Positions 7,648 to 14,249 of a stretch of 14,692 nt of DNA are shown here, piece by piece; the stretch's first letter is position 1, and every line of letters begins with the position of its first letter. Made by a program: the position numbers and the translations under genes. The notes below the pieces were generated by a model that saw only the letters and a list, made by a program, of their open reading frames with translations, did no database searches and was not told the origin of the DNA. The stretch covers positions 1 through 14,692 of the forward strand of contig JAWLGN010000131.1 of assembly GCA_041685075.1 (NCBI GenBank). The letters are read 5' to 3'. The stretch is from JAMCRM01 sp041685075 (GTDB lineage Bacteria; Acidobacteriota; Terriglobia; Bryobacterales; Bryobacteraceae).

Positions 7648-9963
7648 TCACGGTCGAGGCTGCCATTCGAAGTAAGCCGGGTAGCCGTGCACACCGCCCC
7701 GGGTCCGCGCCACCCACTGGCGGTACGCGCGACTTTCCATGCGCGCAGGTTCCTTGCGGCTGGCCTCGTCGAGATTGGAATACACACGAACCGCCGGCGT
7801 GCCGTCGGCCAGGGTGCCCCAGCAGACCATTTCGTCGCGGTAGTCTCCGACGAGGTCCGCCACCATGGGGCAACTGCTGCGCGCCATGTCCGCCGGACCA
7901 CTGCCGGGAAGCGGAACGGCCTCCTTGCCGTTGAATCGCGCCAGGCGCGTGCCTTCCTTGTTCATCAGGTCGCGCGTTTGGCGCCCCGTCCAGTTGACCG
8001 GGCGCCAGTCTCCTTCGAACGGGTCGGCGAGAATTCTGCCTTGCGACGAAAAAAGCACCCTGTCCTGGACGTTATGGGCGTCGCGGTTGGTAAGAATTTC
8101 GAGTCCCGGCGCCCCGTCCCAGATGTCGGAAACCCAGCCGACATGGGCGTGGCGCCATCGCGGATCGTCCTCCGCGTTCTGCTTCCAGATGATGTTGCCG
8201 GTCTTCGCGTCCACCACGTAGGCGCCGGCGTGCATATTAGTTTCCACCGCGAAGAAGACCTGCCTGTCTTTGGCGCCCGGCAGGATGCGCTGGACGGCGA
8301 CGATGTCCGGGTGGCGGCGGTAGAGCGACCACCGCATGCGGCCATCGGGATTGAGAACGGTGGTTCCGTCGAAGACTTCGTCGCGGCCGTCGCCATCCAC
8401 GTCGGCCACGGCCAGGTAGTGGCTGCCGCTGCCGCTGGTCGCGCCGAAGCTGCGGAAAGTCCACAGGTGGGATAGCGCGGCATCATAAGCGTCGATGATT
8501 TCGTTTTCGTAGAGGCCCGACTGGGTGACAATGGCGGGGTTTTTTCCATCCAGGTATGCGATGGACATGTGGAAACGGTCCTTTGCGCCGCCGGGGCTTT
8601 CGCGCCAGGGTGTCTTGCGTAGGACCTCGCCCGTCCCGCCATCCAGGACGGCGATATACAGCCGCTCGCCCACCTGGAGTCGCGCGATCACTTCGGATTT
8701 TCCGTCTCCGTCGAGATCATAGATATTGAACGGAAGACTGGTGGCCAACCCGCCGGAGCGCCGGTGCCAGGCCATCTGTAGCCGCCAGAGCTGGCGCCCC
8801 GAACTGCTGAAAGCTTCCAACTCCACGGGAATGCCCGGGTCCGAGGATCCCTCGGTATACCCGTTGCCGGAGCGGATGACCGCGTCGAGGGCGCCGTCGC
8901 CGTCCAGGTCTCCGAAACCCATCGAGTAGGGGCCTCTGCCGCACGGGCGGAAGGACGCGATGCGGCCCGTTCGGGCTGCCGCCGGATCGACTGCGGACCA
9001 TTCACTGGGTGGCCCTTCCCTGCCGGCGGCATCGACCGCGCGCACCCGGTAGTAGAGGCGGCCGCTGCGCGGAGGCCGGCGGTCGATGAAGTTGGTCGAG
9101 CCGGCGATGGGAGACCCGGTGAGGCGTTCACCGGCGGCGTCGGGACGCGAGCTGCGATAGACATGATAGGCTGTCCCGCTGCCGTCCCCTTCGAGCATGC
9201 GCCAGCCGACGTACACGGTGCCCTGCCCTGCGGGCAACGCCAGCACCGCGCGCCGCACCACGTCGAAATGAGTGGACCCGAGGGGCGCGCGCACCGGCCG
9301 GAACGCGAGGTCCGGATGCCGGATTCCCGGATGGATGCTGTCCGATTTGGTGCAAGGGAGCCATGCGGCGGAACGCGCCCACGACCCTCCCTTGACGGTA
9401 CGCTCTCTACCGGTGTTGGTGTCCACCATCTGCCAGACGTTGCCTGCCATGCCGTAAAGGCCGAAAGGATTGGCCGGGAAGCTTTTCACCGGCATGAGCC
9501 ACTTGCTCCACTCCCCGAAGGAACGCCGGCCGCTGTCGTCGAAGTTCGCGCGGCCGGCGGGTTCCTCGTCTCCCCACGGATATCGGCGGTTCTCCTGGCC
9601 TCCGCGCGCGGCGTATTCGAACTCCGCCACGGTGGGCAGCCGGTAGATGCGACGCTCCCTCTTCGAGCGCCAACGGCAGTATGCCGCGGCATCTTCCCGG
9701 TTCACGAACGTCACCGGCCGCTGCTCCATGCCGGAGGGTATCCGTCCCTCCTGCCAGTGAAGCGGCGCGGGATGTCCGGCCGCGCGGACGAACTCGGCAT
9801 ACTCGGCGTTCGTGACCGGATGATCGAGAATTTCGAAAGCATCGACACGGACCGGTACGCCGCCCGGCCGGAAAGTTCCGCCTGGGATGAGCACAAATCC
9901 ATCCGCTCCGGCTGCGACCAGCGACGCCGCAAAGAGCACTCCGGCGAGGGCCGCTTTCGTCAT
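7648..9963 (-). CDS. Secreted FGE/SUMF-like domain fused to a rhamnogalacturonan-lyase (PL11)-like domain
   Basis: A 771-residue exported protein. I chose the ATG at 9963: it gives a good signal peptide (MTKAALAGVLFAASLVAAGADG), and the upstream ATG at 10065 lies before the predicted transcription start and inside the operator. Residues about 22-226 are SUMF-like (FVLIPGGTF, HPVTNAEYAEFV, YRLPTVAEFEYAARGG, YPWGDE, GLYGMAGNVWQMVD, VKGGSWARS, LAFRPVR). The two FGE catalytic cysteines are not at their usual place. Residues about 245-325 resemble an FN3-like module opening with VYVGWRML…AYHVYRSS, as at the start of PL11 enzymes. Residues about 345-771 resemble the PL11 propeller, with three DxDxDG calcium-type loops (FGDLDGDGALD, YDLDGDGKSE, ADVDGDGRDE) and a C-terminal ADLVGDYRDEMVCWG…AVRVYSN. 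It probably cleaves or binds rhamnogalacturonan-like chains outside the cytoplasm; whether it is catalytic is not settled. Confidence 0.82.
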   Translation of the reverse strand: MTKAALAGVLFAASLVAAGADGFVLIPGGTFRPGGVPVRVDAFEILDHPVTNAEYAEFVRAAGHPAPLHWQEGRIPSGMEQRPVTFVNREDAAAYCRWRSKRERRIYRLPTVAEFEYAARGGQENRRYPWGDEEPAGRANFDDSGRRSFGEWSKWLMPVKSFPANPFGLYGMAGNVWQMVDTNTGRERTVKGGSWARSAAWLPCTKSDSIHPGIRHPDLAFRPVRAPLGSTHFDVVRRAVLALPAGQGTVYVGWRMLEGDGSGTAYHVYRSSRPDAAGERLTGSPIAGSTNFIDRRPPRSGRLYYRVRAVDAAGREGPPSEWSAVDPAAARTGRIASFRPCGRGPYSMGFGDLDGDGALDAVIRSGNGYTEGSSDPGIPVELEAFSSSGRQLWRLQMAWHRRSGGLATSLPFNIYDLDGDGKSEVIARLQVGERLYIAVLDGGTGEVLRKTPWRESPGGAKDRFHMSIAYLDGKNPAIVTQSGLYENEIIDAYDAALSHLWTFRSFGATSGSGSHYLAVADVDGDGRDEVFDGTTVLNPDGRMRWSLYRRHPDIVAVQRILPGAKDRQVFFAVETNMHAGAYVVDAKTGNIIWKQNAEDDPRWRHAHVGWVSDIWDGAPGLEILTNRDAHNVQDRVLFSSQGRILADPFEGDWRPVNWTGRQTRDLMNKEGTRLARFNGKEAVPLPGSGPADMARSSCPMVADLVGDYRDEMVCWGTLADGTPAVRVYSNLDEASRKEPARMESRAYRQWVARTRGGVHGYPAYFEWQPRP

Positions 9964-10017
9964 GCCGGCGGGCAGGCGCAGCACAGCATCGGTAGGGCGA
10001 GTGATGGTCACAGCAGT

Positions 10018-10046
10018 AGCATATGCGGGGGCACCGCTGCGGTCAA
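10018..10046 (-). promoter_or_regulatory. Sigma-70-type promoter of the FGE-lyase gene
   Basis: Minus-strand -35 TTGACC (10046-10041), 17-bp spacer, -10 TATGCT (10023-10018). The start of transcription would fall near 10011, about 48 bases upstream of the ATG at 9963. The -35 hexamer and spacer length are the same as in the receptor promoter, and the palindrome sits at the same distance upstream. Prediction from consensus and from this repeated geometry. Confidence 0.6.
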
Positions 10047-10063
10047 CGCGTTTCTCGAAGGGC

Positions 10064-10080
10064 ATTCAAATAGTTTGAAT
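10064..10080. promoter_or_regulatory. 17-bp palindromic operator, copy 2 (divergent lyase/DinB region)
   Basis: ATTCAAA-TAG-TTTGAAT, a perfect 7-bp inverted repeat with a 3-bp spacer. It lies in the only divergent region of the window, 17 bp upstream of the lyase -35 box and about 73 bp upstream of the predicted DinB start of transcription. This is the best-preserved of three copies and the likely consensus site. Confidence 0.75.
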
Positions 10081-10108
10081 CAGATGTCAGCAGCGGCGCG
10101 GGCCGACG

Positions 10109-10138
10109 TTGAAGGGTGGCCCGCATGGCGCCTATACT
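10109..10138 (+). promoter_or_regulatory. Predicted promoter of the DinB-sulfatase pair
   Basis: Plus-strand -35 TTGAAG (10109-10114), 18-bp spacer, -10 TATACT (10133-10138). Transcription would begin near 10145, leaving a leader of only about 8 bases before the ATG at 10153, so translation may be near-leaderless or the true promoter may be slightly different. The palindrome at 10064-10080 would be centred near -73, about one helical turn further out than at the two minus-strand promoters. Confidence 0.45.
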
Positions 10139-10152
10139 GGGGCGAGATTCAG

Positions 10153-10689
10153 ATGCTTCGGCGATCGCTGCTTACAGGAATGCTGGCCGTGCCGCTGCTA
10201 GCGCAACCAGGCCCACACACCGCGGATTACCTGAAGGAGTTCGAGTGGTCCTGCCGTCACGTGATCCCTCTCGCGGAGGCCATCCCGGAGGAGACCTATG
10301 CGTGGCGTCCGGCGCCCGGTATGCGGAGCTTCGGCGAGTTGTTCATGCATACGGCCGGAGGCAACATCATGCTGTTGGGCGTGGCCGGCGTTAAACATCC
10401 GGCCGGCCTGAGCCACCCGCCCGATGTGGCAACGGTCCAACGATGGACCCGGGAGGTGACCGCCAAGAAGGACATCGTCGCCTGGCTCAAGCGGGGCTGC
10501 GAAGCGGTCCCGCCCGCGTGGCAAGCGGAGACGCCACACTCCCTGGCGCGCCGCGTATCGTTCAACGGGGATGAGCGCAGCGTGAATGCCATCTACCTGC
10601 GGCTTCTCGGGCGGCAGATCGAGCAGATGGGACAACTGATTGTTTACGCGCGCATCAAGGGAATTCCGCTCCCCTGGTTCAAGAAGTAA
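10153..10689 (+). CDS. Exported DinB-like four-helix protein with altered metal site
   Basis: A 178-residue protein with a signal peptide (MLRRSLLTGMLAVPLLAQ, residues 1-18), followed by a DinB/YfiT-type helical bundle: EFEWSCRHVIPLAEAIPEETYAWRPAPGMRSFGELFMHTAGGN and the C-terminal GRQIEQMGQLIVYARIKGIPLPW. DinB-superfamily proteins usually bind a metal with three His. Here His66 (FMHTAGG) is kept, but the two on the last helix appear to be Arg154 and Gln158, where the family often has HxxxHxGQ. Metal-dependent thiol-transferase activity is therefore doubtful. The start was chosen for the signal peptide; a GGGGCGAG purine-rich stretch lies 6-13 bases upstream. It is 51 bp upstream of the sulfatase and likely co-transcribed with it. 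Related exported DinB proteins are common in Acidobacteria; their role is unknown to me. Confidence 0.8.
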   Translation: MLRRSLLTGMLAVPLLAQPGPHTADYLKEFEWSCRHVIPLAEAIPEETYAWRPAPGMRSFGELFMHTAGGNIMLLGVAGVKHPAGLSHPPDVATVQRWTREVTAKKDIVAWLKRGCEAVPPAWQAETPHSLARRVSFNGDERSVNAIYLRLLGRQIEQMGQLIVYARIKGIPLPWFKK

Positions 10690-10708
10690 CCGGCGGTCGG
10701 GGCGGCTT

Positions 10709-10728
10709 GCCGGCCGGGCAGCGCCGGC
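10709..10728 (+). other. GC-rich hairpin between the DinB and sulfatase genes
   Basis: GCCGGC at 10709-10714 pairs with GCCGGC at 10723-10728 around an 8-base loop; an alternative stem pairs CCGGC at 10690-10694 with GCCGG at 10709-10713. There is no T-tract, so this is not a standard terminator. It could stabilise or partly attenuate the transcript ahead of the sulfatase. In such GC-rich DNA it could also be chance. Confidence 0.3.
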
Positions 10729-10740
10729 GGGAAGAGTGAT

Positions 10741-12138
10741 ATGACAAGACGCACAGCCGTTCAGGCGCTGCTCGGCGGTTCGTTGCACGCCCGGACTCAG
10801 CGGCCGCCGCGCAAGCCGAACTTGATCTTGCTGCTCGCGGACGATCTCGGTTGCGGCGACATCGGCTGCTTCGGCGGCACGGAAGTCTCGACCCCCCACA
10901 TCGATTCACTGGTCCGCGCGGGGACGAAGTTCACCGACGGTTATGTCTCCGCGTCGGTCTGCAGCCCTTCGCGCGCCGCTTTGCTCACCGGCCGCTGCCA
11001 GCAGCGCTTCGGGTTCGAGTTCAATCCGGGCTCTGCCCAGCGGGAAGCGGAGGTCGGCTTCGGATTGCCGGCCACAGAGCGGATCCTGCCGCAGTTCCTG
11101 AAGGCGGAGGGGTACCGCAGCTCGATCATCGGCAAATGGCACCTGGGAGTGCGGCCCGGCTTCCATCCCCTGGACCGCGGCTTTGACGAGTTCTTCGGCT
11201 TTCTGGGGGGCGCCAACGATTATGTGACTACCCGCACGTCTGGCGCGCGCGCCATTGATGCCGGATGGCGCGGCATGGTGCCGGCACGGCGCTTCGAGCC
11301 GGTACTGCGCGGGCGCCAGGCGGTTGAAGAAGATCGCTACCTCACCGATGCTTTCGCCGCCGAGGCAACCGGCTTTATCGAGCGGAACCGCAAGCGGCCC
11401 TTCTTCCTGTATCTCTCGTTCAACGCGGTGCACGATCCTTTTCACAGCACCGCGCGGTACTGGGACCGCTTTCCGGCGATTCGGGACCAACGCCGGCGAG
11501 CGCTGGCCGCCATGGCGAGTGCCATGGACGACGCAATCGGCGCGGTCCGCGAAAAGGTCCGGCAGTGCGGGCTGGAGCGTGACACTCTGATTGTCTTTCT
11601 CAGCGATAACGGCGCGCCTGTTATCAGCGGCGCCGGCAGCAATGGCCCGTTCAACGGCGAGAAGTGCACGTACTACGAAGGCGGAATCCGGGTGCCGTTT
11701 GCGGCGTCGTGGCCCGGCCGCATACCTGCGGGCGCGGAATACCAAAATCCGGTGGTTTCCCGAGACATCGTGCCGACGTTTTTGGCGGCCGCGGGTGTGC
11801 GCCCGGATCGGACATTCGATGGCGTCGATCTGCTGCCTTTTTTGGACGACGGCGGCATGAAAGCGCCGCACGAGGCGCTCTGCTGGCGAGCTGGAAATGG
11901 GCGAGCCATCAGGAAGAACAGGTGGAAGCTCGTCGAGTTCGGCGACGCATACTCGAGGCTCTACGACCTGTCGGCCGATCCTGGCGAAAAGTTTGACCTT
12001 TCGGCAAAAGCGCCCGAAACCGTGAAGCAATTGCGGGCGGAGTGGAATGCCTGGAATGCGGGACTGTCTGGGCCGGCCTGGCCCGCGCGCTATCGCGAGA
12101 TCGTCATCAACGGGGAGCGCTTGAATTGGGAACTCTAG
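10741..12138 (+). CDS. Type I (Cys-type) sulfatase, exported
   Basis: A 465-residue arylsulfatase-family enzyme that hydrolyses sulfate esters, probably on a carbohydrate. The maturation signature CSPSR is at residues 74-78 (SVCSPSRAALLTGR), with Cys74 as the residue converted to formylglycine. Metal and active-site elements are present: Asp34-Asp35 (LLLADDLGCGD), GKWHLG (131-136), His231 (NAVHDPFH), Asp289-Asn290 (FLSDNGAP) and Lys308 in GEKCTYYEGGIRVP. The C-terminal subdomain (RKNRWKLVEFG…LYDLSADPGEKFDL) is normal and the length is typical. The N-terminus MTRRTAVQALLGG is a short twin-arginine-like leader. A GGAAGAG ribosome-binding site precedes the ATG. Formylglycine formation needs an FGE or anSME; the two FGE-like domains in this window lack the catalytic cysteines, so the maturase is probably elsewhere. 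Context suggests a sulfated or pectin-like glycan substrate; this is inference. Confidence 0.95.
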   Translation: MTRRTAVQALLGGSLHARTQRPPRKPNLILLLADDLGCGDIGCFGGTEVSTPHIDSLVRAGTKFTDGYVSASVCSPSRAALLTGRCQQRFGFEFNPGSAQREAEVGFGLPATERILPQFLKAEGYRSSIIGKWHLGVRPGFHPLDRGFDEFFGFLGGANDYVTTRTSGARAIDAGWRGMVPARRFEPVLRGRQAVEEDRYLTDAFAAEATGFIERNRKRPFFLYLSFNAVHDPFHSTARYWDRFPAIRDQRRRALAAMASAMDDAIGAVREKVRQCGLERDTLIVFLSDNGAPVISGAGSNGPFNGEKCTYYEGGIRVPFAASWPGRIPAGAEYQNPVVSRDIVPTFLAAAGVRPDRTFDGVDLLPFLDDGGMKAPHEALCWRAGNGRAIRKNRWKLVEFGDAYSRLYDLSADPGEKFDLSAKAPETVKQLRAEWNAWNAGLSGPAWPARYREIVINGERLNWEL

Positions 12139-12175
12139 AAACCGGGCGGTCTTTCGCGGCAATGCAGGTAAGTCC

Positions 12176-12192
12176 ATTCAAAATATTTGCAT
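12176..12192. promoter_or_regulatory. 17-bp palindromic operator, copy 3 (iclR operon)
   Basis: ATTCAAA-ATA-TTTGCAT: identical to copy 2 in both arms except for one base (TTTGCAT for TTTGAAT). The symmetry extends by one C/G pair on the flanks. It lies 43 bp before the regulator's ATG at 12236. I found no TTGACC-type promoter at the spacing used by the other two copies, so this copy may overlap the promoter and mediate autoregulation. No clear -10/-35 pair could be assigned in 12139-12235. Confidence 0.65.
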
Positions 12193-12235
12193 GGCCTCTT
12201 GTAGGGCCGCCGGACCTCGAATACGCTGGTTGATC

Positions 12236-13048
12236 ATGATCAAGCCGGCCACCACCATCTCGAAAGTCTGCCAGGTGCTGGAAGCGCTGCGGACGCGCCC
12301 GGCAATGGGTGTCACCGAATTGGCCAACTCGGTTGGCCTGCTGCCAAGCGACGTGCATCGCATCCTGCGCTCGCTGGCGCTCTACAACTTCGTGGAGCAG
12401 GATCCCCAGACCAAGATGTATCGCCTGGGTCTGGAGTTGCTGCGCCTCGGCTACGTGGTGCACAGCCGGCTGGAACTACGGCATCTGGCGCGCCCGATCC
12501 TGAAAGAGCTGACCGAGGCCGCCGAAGCGACGGCCAGCATGGCGGTTTTCGATCCGCACCAGCAGGAGATCGTCTTTGTCGAGCAGATCGATTCGCCGCG
12601 GGACGTGATGGTGAAGTTCCGCATCGGCAGCCGCGCCAGCCCGCACGCTACCGCAGTCGGCAAGGTGCTGGCCGCTTTTATGCCGCCGGAAACAGTCGAG
12701 AAGATTCTTCTGCGGAGCCGGCTGCCACGCCGGACGGCGCGCACCATTACCGATCGCGAAGTACTCAAGCGCGAGTACGAAAACATCCGTGCTCGCGGCT
12801 ACAGCACGGATCGGGGGGAGTCGGTCGATGGCGCCGCTTGTGTGGGAGCACCGGTGCGCAACGAGTCCGGCGAAGTGGTGGCGGCCATCAGTGTGTCGTT
12901 GCTGTCGGCGCGGCTGGGACGGAGCAACGAGGCGCGGCTGATCGCACAGGTAAAGCGGGCCGCGGCCGAAATCTCCGAGCGGCTGGGCTACGACGGGGCC
13001 GAAAAGGAGGCCGCCGGGAAAAATGGCAACCGCTCACACAGAGGTTGA
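12236..13048 (+). CDS. IclR-family transcriptional regulator
   Basis: A 270-residue DNA-binding protein. Residues about 5-65 are the winged helix-turn-helix (TTISKVCQVLEALRTRPAM-GVTELANSVGLLPSDVHRILRSLALYNFVEQ…YRLGLELLRLG). Residues about 75-255 are the IclR ligand-binding domain (LRHLARPILKELTEAAEATASMAVF, FRIGSRASPHATAVGKVLAAFMP, RGYSTDRGESVDGAACVGAPVRNESGEVVAAISVS). The ATG at 12236 begins at the usual distance from the helix-turn-helix; an ATG at 12191 in the same frame lies inside the palindrome and is not favoured. IclR proteins typically sense small organic acids or sugar acids, and KdgR-like members control pectin catabolism. It overlaps the transporter gene by 26 bp. It is the obvious candidate to bind the three palindromes, by inference; the effector is perhaps a sugar acid handled by the downstream enzymes. 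Confidence 0.95.
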   Translation: MIKPATTISKVCQVLEALRTRPAMGVTELANSVGLLPSDVHRILRSLALYNFVEQDPQTKMYRLGLELLRLGYVVHSRLELRHLARPILKELTEAAEATASMAVFDPHQQEIVFVEQIDSPRDVMVKFRIGSRASPHATAVGKVLAAFMPPETVEKILLRSRLPRRTARTITDREVLKREYENIRARGYSTDRGESVDGAACVGAPVRNESGEVVAAISVSLLSARLGRSNEARLIAQVKRAAAEISERLGYDGAEKEAAGKNGNRSHRG

Positions 13049-14249
13049 AGCCGCTGCACGGACGCACCGCTGGGTGGTCGCCGGGGCGTTTCTGCTGGCG
13101 GTTGTCCTTTACCTGGACCGCGCGGCGCTGAGCGTAACGGCGGCCTCCATCCGCGGTGAACTGGGAATCAGCCCCATGGCCATGGGGTGGGTGTTCAGTG
13201 CCTTCGTCTGGGGCTACGCGCTCTTCCATATTCCCGTGGGGTGGGTTGTAGACCGGTGGGGCCCGCGCCGCGTGCTGCCGGCCATCGTGGTGCTGTGGTC
13301 CATTTTCACCACGTTGACCGGATCGGCGTGGAATTTCGGCTCGCTGCTGGCGATCCGCTTTCTGTTCGGCGCTGCGGAAGCCGGCGCCACCCCGGCGATT
13401 TCCCGCGCGTTCGGGCAGTGGGTACCAGTCCGCGAACGCGCCCGGGCGCAGGGAGTCTTCTTTGCGGGAATGAGCGCGGGGTCGGCGCTGGCACCACCCA
13501 TGGTTACCGCGTTGATGCTGGCGTTCGGCTGGCGGTTCTCGTTCCGCCTGCTGGGCGCGGTGGGGTTGGTGTGGGCCGTATGCTGGTATCACCGCTATCG
13601 GGATAAGGAACCCGCCGCCGGTACTCCCGCCGCCGCCAAAGTTCCCATCGGGTGGCCCGCGCTGTTGCGGAACCACAATCTTCAGGCCATCCTGCTCATG
13701 TACTTCACTTACGGGTACACCGGCTACATCTTCATCACGTGGTTTCCGGCGTACCTGGTCGAAGCGCGAAGCGTGCCCGTGCATATCGCCGGCCTGCTGG
13801 CCGCAGTTCCGAGCTTCCTGGGCATGTTCGCCAAACCCCTGGGGGGCTGGTGGAGCGACTGGCTCACCGGCCGCCGCGGCGTCGTGCTCGGCCGCCGTGT
13901 GGTGGGGATGTGCGGCTTCGGTATCGGAGCGGCGGCCTTCCTTCCCGGAGTGCTGGTCGAGAACGCGCTGCTCGCGGTGCTCCTGCTGGCTATCGCGGAC
14001 GCCGGCGCGGCGCTGGCTCACGGGGTGTGCTTCGCGGTGTGCCTGGATGTGGGATTGCCGCGGGCCGGCACGGTGTCCGCCCTGATGCTGACGGCGGGGA
14101 GCCTCGGCAACGCGCTCTCGGCGCTGGCGTTCGGCTGGTTTCTGCAGGCCACCGGGTCGTGGATTCCTCCGTTCGCGATCGCCATGCTGGCGAACTTCGC
14201 GGGCGCTTTGCTGTGGCTCAAAATCGATCCGAGAAAGCGGGTGGTATGA
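13023..14249 (+). CDS. MFS transporter, anion:cation symporter (sugar-acid) type
   Basis: A 408-residue inner-membrane transporter with about 12 hydrophobic segments. The first segment ends in LYLDRAALSV, matching the xxDRxxLS signature of the anion:cation symporter family (hexuronate, galactonate and glucarate carriers). The 2-3 loop has the MFS motif DRWGPRR, and the segment GAAEAGATPAISRAFGQWVPVRERARAQG is also characteristic of that family. It probably moves a sugar acid or related anion into the cytoplasm by proton symport; the exact substrate cannot be read from sequence. The ATG at 13023 lies inside the end of the regulator gene, with an AAGGAGG 12 bases upstream, and the stop overlaps the dehydratase start as ATGA. 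The three genes are therefore one translationally coupled operon. Confidence 0.93.
   Translation: MATAHTEVEAAARTHRWVVAGAFLLAVVLYLDRAALSVTAASIRGELGISPMAMGWVFSAFVWGYALFHIPVGWVVDRWGPRRVLPAIVVLWSIFTTLTGSAWNFGSLLAIRFLFGAAEAGATPAISRAFGQWVPVRERARAQGVFFAGMSAGSALAPPMVTALMLAFGWRFSFRLLGAVGLVWAVCWYHRYRDKEPAAGTPAAAKVPIGWPALLRNHNLQAILLMYFTYGYTGYIFITWFPAYLVEARSVPVHIAGLLAAVPSFLGMFAKPLGGWWSDWLTGRRGVVLGRRVVGMCGFGIGAAAFLPGVLVENALLAVLLLAIADAGAALAHGVCFAVCLDVGLPRAGTVSALMLTAGSLGNALSALAFGWFLQATGSWIPPFAIAMLANFAGALLWLKIDPRKRVV

Noticed and set aside
9964..10065. Extension of the FGE-lyase gene to the ATG at 10065
   Set aside because: That ATG overlaps the palindrome and lies upstream of the predicted -35/-10 and transcription start; the extra 34 residues precede an otherwise ideal signal peptide starting at 9963.
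9163..10152. Long plus-strand frame running into the DinB gene from 9163
   Set aside because: The upstream part is antisense to the FGE-lyase gene and crosses the divergent promoter region; only the part from 10153, with its signal peptide, resembles a protein.
12191..12235. Extension of the IclR gene to the ATG at 12191
   Set aside because: The codon sits within the third palindrome, has no ribosome-binding site, and the additional 15 residues do not match the family; the ATG at 12236 gives the usual N-terminus.
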